From Pedobacter glucosidilyticus DSM 23534 (GTDB taxonomy: Bacteria > Bacteroidota > Bacteroidia > Sphingobacteriales > Sphingobacteriaceae), in the NCBI RefSeq assembly GCF_000425145.1, contig NZ_KE384311.1:1-64000 (forward strand): a stretch of 64,000 nucleotides of DNA, given 5' to 3'. Within the stretch, counting starts at the first letter, position 1. Every line of letters starts with the position of its first letter. The notes beneath the pieces are model-generated. The model made no database searches, was not told the DNA's origin, and saw only the letters and a list, made by a program, of their open reading frames with translations. This document shows positions 36,796 to 46,233 of this stretch, piece after piece. The translations under genes and the position numbers were made by a program.

Positions 36796-37425
36796 CTATG
36801 CTCTAATCATTTTAAATGCCTCTTCTAATAATGCTATATTTTTAACACCCGGTTCAACTTCAAATTTAGAATTTAAATCGACACCATATAGCTGTGGGTG
36901 TGTTAGTTTTTTAACTTTTTCGAGGTTTTCTAAGGATAAACCTCCACTTAACATAAACGGAATGTTTAATTGATATTGATTTAAGATATCCCAATCAAAA
37001 GTTTTACCAGAACCACCATAAGAATCAATTTTTGTGTCAAATAAAAAGAAATCAACACAGTCTATATAAGCTGTTAATTCATCAAAATTAAAATCAGGAT
37101 GAATACCAAATGCTTTGATTACTTTAAAACCTTCTTTTTTTAGATTTAAGCAAAGTTCTGGACTTTCCTCTCCATGAAGTTGCACTGTGCCAATGCCATA
37201 AATCCTGCTAAACTCTATAATCTCATGCTGCAATGCATTAACATAAACAGCAGTTTTGATAATATGTTTAGGAAGTTTCAACACATCCTGACGGTCAAAA
37301 TCAACTCCAATAAAGCGGGCAGATTTTGGGTAAAATATAAAACCCATAAAATCTGGTTCTAAAGAGCCTAAGGCATTGATGTTAGCCTCATACTTCATTC
37401 CGCAAACTTTAATTTTTAAGCTCAT
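36796..37425 (-). CDS. trpF: phosphoribosylanthranilate isomerase
   Basis: The 209-residue TIM barrel carries out the Amadori rearrangement of [14 protein letters not shown] holds the catalytic Cys, [10 protein letters not shown] is conserved, and the family's [15 protein letters not shown] segment carries the catalytic Asp. It lies directly after trpD with a 1-nt gap; the trpC that usually stands between the two is absent. Confidence 0.95.
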   Translation of the reverse strand: MSLKIKVCGMKYEANINALGSLEPDFMGFIFYPKSARFIGVDFDRQDVLKLPKHIIKTAVYVNALQHEIIEFSRIYGIGTVQLHGEESPELCLNLKKEGFKVIKAFGIHPDFNFDELTAYIDCVDFFLFDTKIDSYGGSGKTFDWDILNQYQLNIPFMLSGGLSLENLEKVKKLTHPQLYGVDLNSKFEVEPGVKNIALLEEAFKMIRA

Positions 37426-37426
37426 C

Positions 37427-38431
37427 TTAGTTTTTACTGATATCTATAAGTTTTTGGAAAGATTTTAATGCACTACCATTAAGCAAGGCCATTTCTGCTT
37501 TATAAAAGCAATCTGCAAAGCTTAATTTACTTTCTATGGTTTTGATGGCTAAAGCTGCATTTACCAAAACAACGCTGCTTTGTTCTGTAGTAGCTTGGTT
37601 ATTTAAAACATTTAGAAATATTTTGGCAGAATCTTCTACGGTTGAGCCACCTGTAATCGTTTCGGCATCAATTTTATCAAAACCTAAGTCTTTAATAGCA
37701 TATAATTGTTCGCCTTGGTTAGAGAAGGTTTTAAAATCACAGGTTAGAGAAACCTCGTCATAACCTTCTAAAGCATGTAAAATGGTGTAGTTAATAGTAG
37801 AATTTTGATAGATATAAGCATATAAACGGGCAAGCTCTAAACTAAAAACACCAACAATTTGATTTTGTGGTTGTGCCGGATTAACCATAGGGCCCAGCAT
37901 GTTGAAAAATGTTTTTACACCAAGTTCTTTACGTATAGGTGCAATATGTTTCATTGCCGGATGAAATAAAGGAGCATGTAAAAAGCAAATTCCGGCCTCG
38001 TCTAAAGTTTTTAATAATTTATCTTCTTGATTAGTGAATTGATAGCCTAGATATTCCATCACATTGGAAGAGCCACAACCAGATGAAACGCCATAGTTAC
38101 CATGTTTAGCTACATGATAGCCTGCACCAGCAACCACAAAAGAAGCTAATGTAGAAATATTAAAAGTGTCTTTTCCATCGCCTCCGGTACCGCATAAATC
38201 TATCAAATTGAAGCTTTGGTTTAGTTTAACAGGTAAGCAAAGCTCTAGCATAGCATCTTTAAAACCTTGTAACTCTTCTACAGTAATAGAGCGCATACAA
38301 TAGGCTGTTAAAAAAGCCGCCATTTGCGAATTATTATAATTGCCAGAAGTAATTTTCTTTAATATCTCTTTAGACTCTGCAGTGCTAAAAGTTTTATGTT
38401 CAAATAAGTGGTTTAGAATTTCTTTCATCAA
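37427..38431 (-). CDS. trpD: anthranilate phosphoribosyltransferase
   Basis: TrpD joins anthranilate with PRPP. The 334 residues contain the PRPP-binding GTGGDGKDTFNISTLAS, the KHGNYGVSSGCGSSNVME segment (usually KHGNRAVSSKSGSADVLE) and the NMLGPMVNPA motif. It is the first structural gene of the operon; the attenuator sits 27-53 nt upstream. Confidence 0.95.
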   Translation of the reverse strand: MMKEILNHLFEHKTFSTAESKEILKKITSGNYNNSQMAAFLTAYCMRSITVEELQGFKDAMLELCLPVKLNQSFNLIDLCGTGGDGKDTFNISTLASFVVAGAGYHVAKHGNYGVSSGCGSSNVMEYLGYQFTNQEDKLLKTLDEAGICFLHAPLFHPAMKHIAPIRKELGVKTFFNMLGPMVNPAQPQNQIVGVFSLELARLYAYIYQNSTINYTILHALEGYDEVSLTCDFKTFSNQGEQLYAIKDLGFDKIDAETITGGSTVEDSAKIFLNVLNNQATTEQSSVVLVNAALAIKTIESKLSFADCFYKAEMALLNGSALKSFQKLIDISKN

Positions 38432-38457
38432 AATATGCTCAAAAAAATCAAATAAAA

Positions 38458-38484
38458 AAGGGGCATCCTCAACGGCAGCCCCTT
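38458..38484 (-). terminator. trp attenuator terminator
   Basis: The stem AAGGGGC/GCCCCTT is followed by TTTTTT on the minus strand. It ends 27 nt before the trpD start and lies 39 nt after the leader-peptide stop. It may also stop transcripts from the SDR gene upstream, whose stop is 175 nt away. Confidence 0.85.
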
Positions 38485-38522
38485 AACAGTATCTTATCAG
38501 GTATATACAAATAGGTTTTGCC

Positions 38523-38576
38523 TTACGATATTTCGTAATGCCACCACCATATTGTATTTACACTTGTTTGTCTCAT
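38523..38576 (-). CDS. trpL: trp operon leader peptide (MRQTSVNTIWWWHYEIS)
   Basis: This 17-codon ORF holds three adjacent TGG codons and ends in TAA. A hairpin (TTACGA-type arms, about 38523-38539) overlaps its end and can form a pause structure. Ribosome stalling at the Trp codons when tryptophan is scarce would change RNA folding ahead of the terminator at 38458-38484. It is a ribosome-mediated attenuation arrangement. Its position between a -7 box and trpD supports function. Confidence 0.85.
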   Translation of the reverse strand: MRQTSVNTIWWWHYEIS

Positions 38577-38584
38577 TGCAGAAG

Positions 38585-38592
38585 CAAATATG
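38585..38592 (-). promoter_or_regulatory. putative -7 box of the trp leader (CATATTTG)
   Basis: Seven of eight bases match TAnnTTTG. It ends 8 nt before the leader ATG, so the leader transcript would start at or near the ATG. Confidence 0.4.
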
Positions 38593-38659
38593 ATATTTTT
38601 TTAAAAATTAAAAAATAAAAAAACCGAATATCTTAAAAAATAGACAAGCAGATTATAAA

Positions 38660-39475
38660 TTACCTAATTAAAGGATCTTTTTCTTTAGTGAAATGCTTGT
38701 AAACCAAGTGGTTTAAAAAGTTAGGGGCTATTTTTTGTAGAAATACGGTTAGCTTTCCTTGGGCTGTCATGATTAAAGTATTTTTTCTGCCAGCTATGCC
38801 ATTCATAATTTTACGAGCTACTTCTTCGGCAGTCATCATTTTACCTTCATCCATACTGGTTTCTCCTTGCGGACGGGCTTCGCTGTTTAAAGCTACATTT
38901 CTGATGTTAGATGCAGTAAAGCCGGGACAAGCTACCATTACATGTAAACCTGTTTTTAAATGCTCTACCCTAAGAGCCTCGAAAAAACCATTCATAGCAA
39001 ATTTTGAAGCCGAGTATCCGGTTCTGCCTGGTAAACCTTTGTAGCCTGCAATAGAGGATATTGCCACCACAGAACCACCATTATTAATTAATTCTGATAA
39101 AGCATATTTAGTACAATATACCGCTCCCCAAAAGTTAATATCCATCACTCTTTTTAATACTTCTAAATCTAAATCTTTAAATAAAGCCCGCATAGAAATA
39201 CCTGCATTATTGATTAAAATATCAATACGGCCCATGGTAAATAAAGTTTGGTTGATGATGTTTTTACAGTCTTCTTCCTGCGTTACATCAGCCTGTATGG
39301 CTAAAGCTTTTACTTTATATTTTTCTTGAATTTCATTGGTAATTTCGCAAAGTTTAACATACTGTCTTGCAGCAATGGCAATATGAGCTCCTTTTTTAGC
39401 AAATTCTTCTGCTAGTGCTTTGCCAATGCCGCTTGATGCGCCTGTAATCACTACCACTTTATTTTTAAAATCCAT
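38660..39475 (-). CDS. SDR family NAD(P)-dependent oxidoreductase
   Basis: The 271-residue Rossmann protein has TGASSGIGKALA (cofactor), NNAG, and the catalytic YSASK with the upstream Ser. It resembles short-chain dehydrogenases acting on lipids or ketones, but the substrate is not readable. It ends the recR-GT2-SDR operon with a 3-nt gap after the glycosyltransferase gene. Confidence 0.88.
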   Translation of the reverse strand: MDFKNKVVVITGASSGIGKALAEEFAKKGAHIAIAARQYVKLCEITNEIQEKYKVKALAIQADVTQEEDCKNIINQTLFTMGRIDILINNAGISMRALFKDLDLEVLKRVMDINFWGAVYCTKYALSELINNGGSVVAISSIAGYKGLPGRTGYSASKFAMNGFFEALRVEHLKTGLHVMVACPGFTASNIRNVALNSEARPQGETSMDEGKMMTAEEVARKIMNGIAGRKNTLIMTAQGKLTVFLQKIAPNFLNHLVYKHFTKEKDPLIR

Positions 39476-39478
39476 GAT

Positions 39479-40255
39479 TTAAAATTTAAAAAAATACTTC
39501 CTGGCAAATATCAGCATTGCTCCGTAAAAATTCTTGATATATCGCCAATTATACTTTTTGGTACTTTGCCCTTTAAAATGAATGATATATGTTTTACCAT
39601 AATAATAGTTTTTATAACCTCCAAGTTTTAGGCGGTAAGAGAGGTCAATATCCTCTCCATACATAAAGAAATTTTCATCAAATAAACCAACTTCTTCTAA
39701 AGCTTTTTTCCGCAGCAACATAAAAGCACCAGCTAAAATAGCCACTTCGGCAATTTCAAATTGGCCAACTTGGTGTGCATAATAGCTATTGATGAATGTA
39801 GAGGAGGGGAAGAGTTTAGTTAAGCCAGAAAAATGAAATAGAACAGTTAACAAGCCCGGTATTTGTCTTTTAGATTCTTGTAAAAATTCTCCTTGTCCGT
39901 TAATCATTCTTAGGCCTAAACCACCAGCTTCCGGATGTTTATCCATAAAAGCAAGGGTTTGCGTTAAGGTATCTTTACTGGTAATGGTATCAGGATTAAT
40001 TACTAGTATATACTCTCCTTTAGCTTGTTTTATAGCTTGATTATTGGCTTTTGAAAAACCTACATTGATATTATTATGGATAATTTTAATTTCTGGATAA
40101 TTGCTTTGAAGCATCTCCACACTTTTATCATCAGAGGCATTATCAACTACAAAAAACTCGTATTCTATAGTTTTGCAAGCGTCTAATAAAGAATCAATTG
40201 CTTGTTGCAGCAAATCTCTTACATTATAATTTACAATAATGATAGATAGTTTCAA
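39479..40255 (-). CDS. glycosyltransferase family 2
   Basis: The 258-residue GT-A enzyme has IIIVNYNVRDLLQQAI, the sugar-nucleotide DNASDDKS block, INPDT for the metal site, and EDIDLSYRLKLGG near the C-terminal half. No strong membrane helix. It resembles rhamnosyl-type transferases of polysaccharide synthesis, acting on the cytoplasmic face. It follows recR by 2 nt. Confidence 0.88.
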   Translation of the reverse strand: MKLSIIIVNYNVRDLLQQAIDSLLDACKTIEYEFFVVDNASDDKSVEMLQSNYPEIKIIHNNINVGFSKANNQAIKQAKGEYILVINPDTITSKDTLTQTLAFMDKHPEAGGLGLRMINGQGEFLQESKRQIPGLLTVLFHFSGLTKLFPSSTFINSYYAHQVGQFEIAEVAILAGAFMLLRKKALEEVGLFDENFFMYGEDIDLSYRLKLGGYKNYYYGKTYIIHFKGQSTKKYNWRYIKNFYGAMLIFARKYFFKF

Positions 40256-40257
40256 GC

Positions 40258-40875
40258 TTATTTATTTAAGGTGTTTTCATAAGGAACACGAGTAGTAATA
40301 GATCTTCCTAAAGTAATCTCATCGGCATATTCTATTTCTCCGCCAAAGGCAATGCCTCTTGCTATGGTACTTATTTTAAGATTAAAATCTTTAAGTTTTT
40401 TGTGCAGATAAAAGATGGTTGTATCTCCCTCCATGGTAGCACTTAAGGCAAATATAATTTCTTTAGTCTCATGATTTTTAATACGTTCAACTAAAGAATC
40501 TATGGTTAAATCTGCCGGACCAACACCATCCATAGGTGATATTAAACCATTTAAAACATGATATAAACCATGGTATTGGCTGGTGTTTTCAATAGCCATT
40601 ACATCTCTAGTATCCTCAACCACACAAATTAAAGAATGGTCTCTTTTAAAAGAATTGCATATCTCGCAAATATCAAAATCAGAAATGTTATGACAGGTTT
40701 TACAATATTTAATGTTGTTTTTTAAGGTAACAATGCTGCTAGCAAAGGTGTCAACGTCTTCTTTACTTTCTTTTAAAAGATGTAAAACTAACCTTAATGC
40801 AGTTTTTTTACCTATACCGGGTAAATTACCAAACTCGTTTACGGCATTCTCTAATAATTTAGAGGAGAAATTCAT
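40258..40875 (-). CDS. recR: recombination mediator RecR
   Basis: RecR works with RecO and RecF in gap repair. The 205 residues comprise the helix-hairpin-helix ([16 protein letters not shown]), a four-Cys zinc finger ([16 protein letters not shown]), the Toprim core ([14 protein letters not shown]) and the Walker-like C-terminal region. First gene of a three-gene operon. Confidence 0.96.
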   Translation of the reverse strand: MNFSSKLLENAVNEFGNLPGIGKKTALRLVLHLLKESKEDVDTFASSIVTLKNNIKYCKTCHNISDFDICEICNSFKRDHSLICVVEDTRDVMAIENTSQYHGLYHVLNGLISPMDGVGPADLTIDSLVERIKNHETKEIIFALSATMEGDTTIFYLHKKLKDFNLKISTIARGIAFGGEIEYADEITLGRSITTRVPYENTLNK

Positions 40876-40928
40876 TTTGCTAAATTAAAAATTAAATGTT
40901 AAATAGCGATTGATAAAACGAGCTTTAA

Positions 40929-42446
40929 ATGTCGCCCATTACTTTATTAATCTTTATTCTGTCTTATTTTTTTGTGTTGATAACGATAGCATTTATCACC
41001 TCAAAAAAGTCTTCAGATAATTCTACTTTTTTTATAGCCAATAGGAATTCTAAATGGTATTTGGTGGCTTTCGGGATGATAGGTACCGCTTTAAGTGGCG
41101 TAACTTTTATTTCGGTACCGGGGCAGGTGGGGGCACCAGCAGGTAACCAGTTTCAGTATTTTCAGTTTGTACTGGGTAATGCTTTAGGTTTTATTATTGT
41201 AGCTACAGTGTTGTTGCCTTTATATTATCGTTTAAACTTGACATCCATTTATGGTTATATAGAAAAAAGATTAGGAGTAGTAAGTTATAAAACAGCAGCA
41301 GCTATTTTTCTAATGAGCCGTACCATTGGTTCGGCTTTTAGGTTGTATCTGGTGGTTATTGTGATGCAGCGTTTTATTTTTGATGCCTTTGGTGTTCCAT
41401 TTTGGTTAACGGTTTTGCTTTCATTGGCGTTAATTTGGCTTTATACTTACAAAGGAGGCTTAAAAACCATCATTATTACAGATACTTTGCAGACTACTTT
41501 TTTAGTTTTATCGGTGCTTTTAACCATTTATTTTATCTGTAACAGCTTAAATTTAAACGTATTTGAAGCTTTTGAGACTATTAAACAGAGCGGCTACTCC
41601 CAAATATTCTTCTTTGACAATTTTATGAATAGCAAGTTTCATATAGCTAAGCAAATACTAGGGGGCATGTTTGTTACCATTGCCATGATAGGCTTAGACC
41701 AAGATTTGATGCAAAAGAACTTAAGCTGTAAAAACATCAAAGAGGCACAAAAGAACATGTTTACTTTTACAGGAATCTTTGTATTGATCAACTTATTTTT
41801 TTTAAGTGTTGGTGCTTTACTTTACGTTTATGCAAGCAAAAATGGAATTGCTATTCCGGTAGAAGATACAGGAAACATCAGAACAGATTTTCTTTTCCCG
41901 GAGATAGCCCTTAACCATTTAGCTGTAGTGCCTGCTATCGTTTTTATGTTAGGTTTAACAGCGGCTACTTTTGCCACAACAGACTCGGCCTTAACAGCCT
42001 TAACCACCTCTTTTTGTGTAGATTTTTTAAACTTTGATAAAAAAGAAAATATCAATGATGCTAAATACATTAAAATAAGACATACCGTACATATTGGTTT
42101 TTCTGTCTTGATGTTTTTAGTTGTGCTGTTATTTAACCAAGTAAACAATAAAGCTGTTGTAAGTGCTATTTTTACGGTAGCTTCCTACACTTATGGCCCT
42201 TTATTGGGTTTGTATGCTTTTGGATTATTTGCACAAAAAGGGGTAAAAGATAAATGGGTGCCTATCATTTGTTTGGCAGCACCAGCAATATGTTATGTTT
42301 TAAACATAAATTCTAAAACAATTTTAGGTGGTTATGTTTTTGATAATGAATTGATAGTAATTAACGGATTGATAACATTTTTAGGCCTGTATCTAATAGC
42401 TACCAAAACTACAGCAGAAAAGAAACTATATAATAGAAGTTTATGA
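40929..42446 (+). CDS. sodium:solute symporter (SSS family)
   Basis: The 505 residues form about thirteen membrane helices. The SSS motif is visible as GMIGTALSGVTFISVPGQVGAPAG and, in the second half, ATFATTDSALTALTTSF with the sodium-site Ser/Thr. It carries an unknown solute such as a sugar, amino acid or nucleoside. It overlaps the LOG gene by 4 nt (ATGA), so the two are coupled. Confidence 0.88.
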   Translation: MSPITLLIFILSYFFVLITIAFITSKKSSDNSTFFIANRNSKWYLVAFGMIGTALSGVTFISVPGQVGAPAGNQFQYFQFVLGNALGFIIVATVLLPLYYRLNLTSIYGYIEKRLGVVSYKTAAAIFLMSRTIGSAFRLYLVVIVMQRFIFDAFGVPFWLTVLLSLALIWLYTYKGGLKTIIITDTLQTTFLVLSVLLTIYFICNSLNLNVFEAFETIKQSGYSQIFFFDNFMNSKFHIAKQILGGMFVTIAMIGLDQDLMQKNLSCKNIKEAQKNMFTFTGIFVLINLFFLSVGALLYVYASKNGIAIPVEDTGNIRTDFLFPEIALNHLAVVPAIVFMLGLTAATFATTDSALTALTTSFCVDFLNFDKKENINDAKYIKIRHTVHIGFSVLMFLVVLLFNQVNNKAVVSAIFTVASYTYGPLLGLYAFGLFAQKGVKDKWVPIICLAAPAICYVLNINSKTILGGYVFDNELIVINGLITFLGLYLIATKTTAEKKLYNRSL

Positions 42447-43150
42447 CAAATGATGAGAAAATTAGAAGTGCGTTTGAGAACAAAACTTGGCAAGAAATAA
42501 AAGTAACAGACTCTTGGCAAATATTTAAAATCATGGCCGAGTTTGTAGATGGTTTTGAAAAACTTGCTAAAATAGGTCCTTGTGTATCTATTTTCGGTTC
42601 GGCTAGAACACCAACGGAAAATAAGTACTACCAAATAGCGGTAGAAACCGGTAAACTATTAACAGAACGTGGTTATGGTGTAATTACTGGTGGTGGCCCT
42701 GGTATTATGGAAGCCGGTAATAAAGGAGCTTTTGAAGCAGGAGGGAAATCTGTAGGTTTAAATATAGAATTACCTTTTGAGCAATTTCATAACCGATACA
42801 TCGATAGAGACAAAATCTTAGAGTTTGATTACTTCTTTATTAGAAAGGTAATGTTTATGAAGTACTCTCAAGGATATATTGTTTTGCCTGGTGGTTTTGG
42901 TACAATGGACGAACTTTTTGAAGCCATGACTTTAATCCAAACCGGAAAAATAGCCCGTTTCCCAATAGTTTTAGTCGGAAAGGATTATTGGACTGGTTTA
43001 ATAGATTGGATTAAAAACACTATGCTAGAACAAGAAAGAAATATAAGTCCAGAAGATTTAAACTTATTTAGGCTAGTAGATACCGCAGAAGAAGCAGCAG
43101 AGCATATTTTTAGGTTTTACGAAAAGTATGTTCTTAAGCCAAACTTCTAA
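42443..43150 (+). CDS. LOG family protein (TIGR00730)
   Basis: The 235-residue Rossmann protein has the LOG signature PGGFGTMDELFE and an upstream VITGGGPGIMEAGNKGA. Proteins of this type hydrolyse cytokinin or nucleoside 5'-monophosphates at the N-glycosidic bond. The physiological role in bacteria is open. It is coupled to the symporter gene. Confidence 0.92.
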   Translation: MTNDEKIRSAFENKTWQEIKVTDSWQIFKIMAEFVDGFEKLAKIGPCVSIFGSARTPTENKYYQIAVETGKLLTERGYGVITGGGPGIMEAGNKGAFEAGGKSVGLNIELPFEQFHNRYIDRDKILEFDYFFIRKVMFMKYSQGYIVLPGGFGTMDELFEAMTLIQTGKIARFPIVLVGKDYWTGLIDWIKNTMLEQERNISPEDLNLFRLVDTAEEAAEHIFRFYEKYVLKPNF

Positions 43151-43247
43151 AACAATTTAATTATGTATACAGTTACACTTCTTTAAACTTTTTTAATGGC
43201 ATTGTTATTGGTTGGCTTTTAGAAATTAAATACCTTAAAAAAATAAC

Positions 43248-43805
43248 ATGCCTACAACAAAAGCAAAAGCCTCTAAAGCACAAGGTGCTAAAAGAGAAAG
43301 AACAGAAAAAGAATCAGGAGCTTTAAAAGAATTATTTGTTGACTCTTTAAAAGATATCCTTTGGGCCGAGAAACATTTAACCAAAAGCCTAAAAAAAATG
43401 GCTAAAGCTGCTACTTCAGAGCAACTTCAAACGGCTTTTGAAGAGCACTTAACTCAAACCGAAAATCAAATTACCCGTTTAGAAAGCGTATTTGAATCTA
43501 TCGGAGAAAAAGCAACAGCCAAAAAATGTGATGCTATGGAAGGTTTAATTAAAGAAGCAGAAGAGCTTATTGAAGAAACCGAAGATGGTACCGAAGTTAG
43601 AGATGTAGCTTTAATTTCCGCAGCGCAAAAAGTAGAACATTACGAAATTGCCACTTATGGCACTTTAAGGGCTTTAGCCGGAACATTAGGTTTTACAGAA
43701 GCACAAGCTTTGCTAGAAGAAACTTTAAATGAGGAAAAAGAAGCAGATGTTTTACTGACTGAAATTGCAGAAAACTCTGTAAATGAAGAGGCAAGTGTAG
43801 AATAA
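43248..43805 (+). CDS. DUF892 (YciE/YciF-like) ferritin-like protein
   Basis: The 185-residue all-helical protein has a Lys/Ala-rich N-terminal tail (about 1-25). The DUF892 four-helix core follows: LKELFVDSLKDILWAEKHL with metal-type Glu and His, EEHLTQTENQI, AQKVEHYEIATYGTL and ETLNEEKEADVLL. These Glu and His positions suggest a di-iron site. Family members respond to osmotic or envelope stress. It has a strong terminator right after the stop. Confidence 0.92.
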   Translation: MPTTKAKASKAQGAKRERTEKESGALKELFVDSLKDILWAEKHLTKSLKKMAKAATSEQLQTAFEEHLTQTENQITRLESVFESIGEKATAKKCDAMEGLIKEAEELIEETEDGTEVRDVALISAAQKVEHYEIATYGTLRALAGTLGFTEAQALLEETLNEEKEADVLLTEIAENSVNEEASVE

Positions 43806-43826
43806 TTATTGCCCGCTTTATTTAAC

Positions 43827-43866
43827 AAAAAGGATTGTTTTACATCAAGTAAACAGTCCTTTTTTG
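43827..43866 (+). terminator. terminator of the DUF892 gene
   Basis: The stem AAAAAGGATTGTTT/AAACAGTCCTTTTT with a 10-nt loop runs into a T-rich run about 20 nt after the stop. Confidence 0.9.
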
Positions 43867-43922
43867 TTTTAAGATTTCTGTCGATTCTAACCTGTATATA
43901 GTTATTAGGATTTAAAAATTTG

Positions 43923-43930
43923 TAAATTTG
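43923..43930 (+). promoter_or_regulatory. putative -7 box of pyrD (TAAATTTG)
   Basis: Full TAnnTTTG match ending 5 nt before the pyrD ATG, so transcription should start at or within a few bases of the start codon. Confidence 0.5.
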
Positions 43931-43935
43931 TCCAC

Positions 43936-44958
43936 ATGTACAAACTTATTAAACCGCTATTTTTTCAATTCGACCCAGAAAAAATCCACTATTTTGTTAC
44001 CGGAAGTTTAAAAAACGCTCAAAAAATATGGGGCTTACCAGCTTTGTTAAAAAAAGTATACAGCTTTAATCATGTTTCATTAGAAAGAGAACTTTTTGGT
44101 TTGAAATTTAAAAATCCGGTTGGTTTAGCCGCAGGTTTCGATAAAAATGGCGAATATATAGAAGAGCTCGCAAATTTTGGTTTTGGTTTTATTGAAGTTG
44201 GTACCGTAACACCCTTACCACAGCCTGGTAATGATAAACCCAGGATGTTCAGGCTACAAGAAGATGCTGCATTAATAAACAGAATGGGTTTCAACAATAA
44301 GGGTGTTGATGTTTTAGCCAGAAAATTGGAAAGTATTAAACGCGATGGTTTAATTATAGGAGGTAATATTGGTAAAAATAAAAACACACCCAATGAAGAA
44401 GCCGTAAACGATTATATCAAATGTTTTGATAGGTTATTTGATGTGGTAGACTATTTTGTGGTTAACGTAAGCTCTCCCAATACTCCAAATTTAAGGGCTC
44501 TACAAGAAAAAGAACCTTTAAAACATATCTTAAACACCTTACAACAAAGAAATCATAAGGATGGTGTTTCTAAGCCAATATTATTAAAAATAGCTCCTGA
44601 TTTAACAAATTCTCAGTTAGATGACATTATAGAAATTGTGCAAGAAACTAAAATTGCCGGTATTATAGCTACAAACACCACCATCTCTAGAGATGGATTA
44701 CAGGCGCCAGCATCGCTAAAAAACGAAATGGGTGGTGTAAGTGGTAAGCCGGTAGGAAAAAGATCTACAGAGGTCATTAGCTATTTATCAGAAAAATCCA
44801 ATAAAGCTTTCCCTATTATAGGAGTAGGAGGTATACATAGTGCAAAAGATGCTCAAGAAAAGCTAGCAGCAGGGGCAAGTCTGATTCAGGTTTATACAGG
44901 CTTTGTTTATGAAGGCCCTGGCTTAGTTAAACGTATATTAAAAAGTTTGGTAAGGTAA
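43936..44958 (+). CDS. pyrD: quinone-dependent dihydroorotate dehydrogenase (class 2)
   Basis: PyrD oxidises dihydroorotate to orotate and passes electrons to quinone at the inner membrane. The 340 residues include the class 2 N-terminal helical segment (about 1-40), [23 protein letters not shown], the catalytic Ser in [12 protein letters not shown], and the FMN-binding IIGVGGI and LIQVYTGF. It stands alone before the repeat-rich stretch. Confidence 0.96.
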   Translation: MYKLIKPLFFQFDPEKIHYFVTGSLKNAQKIWGLPALLKKVYSFNHVSLERELFGLKFKNPVGLAAGFDKNGEYIEELANFGFGFIEVGTVTPLPQPGNDKPRMFRLQEDAALINRMGFNNKGVDVLARKLESIKRDGLIIGGNIGKNKNTPNEEAVNDYIKCFDRLFDVVDYFVVNVSSPNTPNLRALQEKEPLKHILNTLQQRNHKDGVSKPILLKIAPDLTNSQLDDIIEIVQETKIAGIIATNTTISRDGLQAPASLKNEMGGVSGKPVGKRSTEVISYLSEKSNKAFPIIGVGGIHSAKDAQEKLAAGASLIQVYTGFVYEGPGLVKRILKSLVR

Positions 44959-45055
44959 GTGTATCTTTTCCTTTTGAATTTTCAGGATAGGGGGGCAGTT
45001 GGCATTGGTTAGTTTCCGCTTCTGGATTTTCAGTTCTGGTAATTTTTTCTTGACC

Positions 45056-45083
45056 ATTGCGATGAGGAACGAAGAAGCAATCT
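45056..45083 (+). repeat. 28-nt dispersed repeat, copy 1
   Basis: Exactly reverse-complementary to 54144-54171. It starts ATTGCGATGAGGAACG. TTGA simple repeats follow at 45092-45130. Confidence 0.9.
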
Positions 45084-45258
45084 CATTTTTGTATTGATTG
45101 AAGGATTGATTGATTTTTGAATGATGGATTTAAGCTTTTTTAAATGAGAGAATGATTGAATCAGTTATCGGTTGCCGGTTTTTAGTTTCCAGTTCTAGGT
45201 GATGACTTTCCTGTTTTTTAATTTTTAATTTTCCCTTTTTAATTCAAAATTTTGAATC

Positions 45259-45337
45259 AACCACGGAGAGCGCAGAGGGCACAAAGCTGGGTGTAGACTT
45301 ATAAAAGCCCTCTGTGAACTTTGTGTCCTTTGTGGTT
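45259..45337. repeat. long imperfect inverted repeat (ACCAC...GTGGT)
   Basis: The left arm from AACCACGGAGAG and the right arm ending CCTTTGTGGTT are near-complements over about 28 nt, with a short centre. It resembles the widespread ACCACAGAG-type intergenic palindromes. No gene lies within it. Confidence 0.65.
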
Positions 45338-45470
45338 AAGATAATTCAATTTTCTAGTATCAAGGATGAGTGAAATAAAAAAATAAAAATCAATCTCTAT
45401 ATGATGATTAAAAACCTTAAGCTTTCTGCTTTAAGCCTTCCGCTTTAAGCCTTCCTCCGTACCATGTTCG

Positions 45471-45522
45471 AGACTTGTTCGGGAAATGGCCCCGTTTTTC
45501 TGAAGGTGTTACGAATAAGTCT
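45471..45522. repeat. inverted repeat in a possible dispersed element
   Basis: AGACTTGTTCG (45471-45481) pairs with CGAATAAGTCT (45512-45522) at 10 of 11 positions. Flanks CTTCCTCCGTA and CACCGAAGGAG extend the symmetry loosely. The surrounding 44959-46092 has no supported gene. Confidence 0.5.
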
Positions 45523-46092
45523 GGGAGAAGCACCGAAGGAGATATGGATAAAACGTGGATAAAAGGTGGACTATACATGGACTTAGATTAATAAATTTTC
45601 TTTATGATTTGTTTTGTTATAATTTAGGTTAAATAAACACAAGCAATAAAACGTAAATTTCAAATGAAATTTGTATTTATTAGAGAAATCTTTCTGCATG
45701 GTTTAAAAGTGACATTTTACGTTCTTAAAACAGAAATACTTAATACCTCTGTGAAGCATCAAAAAAGCATTTCTTTAAACTCGTTATTGAAATTAAATCC
45801 AGCAGTTATTGAGTATTTAATTAAAATTATCCGTTTAAACCCGGATAATAGTTGTCTTAATTCTTATAATGGTTAGATTTTGTATTTCAAGTATTGAAAA
45901 TCGCTTTACAAGATAGGTAGTAAGAATAAAAAAAACCAAAATATAGATGATTATAAAGCATATTAGCCAAATAAAAAGTCTTTTAGATCATTTGAATATT
46001 TAAAATCTAATACTAAATTGTAACTTAATCGAAAAATATGCGCTATAGGATAGCGGATATTTACTAGTTAGCAGAAATTTTAAACCGACAAT

Positions 46093-46227
46093 ATGGGAAT
46101 TGTTTATGCTGAATTAAAGCAATTTGACAAAGCAAAGACAGAATATTTGACCATTTTGAAAGAGAAGACTAACCCACATTTTTTAGAGACAGTAAAAGAA
46201 TACGGAGAGAAATATGGACTTACTTGA
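46093..46227 (+). pseudogene. TPR-like C-terminal gene remnant
   Basis: This frame of 44 codons reads MGIVYAELKQFDKAKTEYL and onward, then stops. The pattern (Y-A-L...F-KA---Y) looks like one tetratricopeptide helix pair, as at the end of a longer TPR protein. Sequence before 46093 does not continue it cleanly. It is probably a decayed fragment. Confidence 0.35.
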
Positions 46228-46233
46228 AAGAAA

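Noticed and set aside
37420-37430. A hidden trpC frameshifted between trpD and trpF
   Set aside because: The two genes are 1 nt apart, leaving no room.
45664-45876. A 70-codon open frame in the gene-poor stretch
   Set aside because: No ribosome site or -7 box in useful position, no recognisable family, and the composition follows the surrounding AT-rich DNA.
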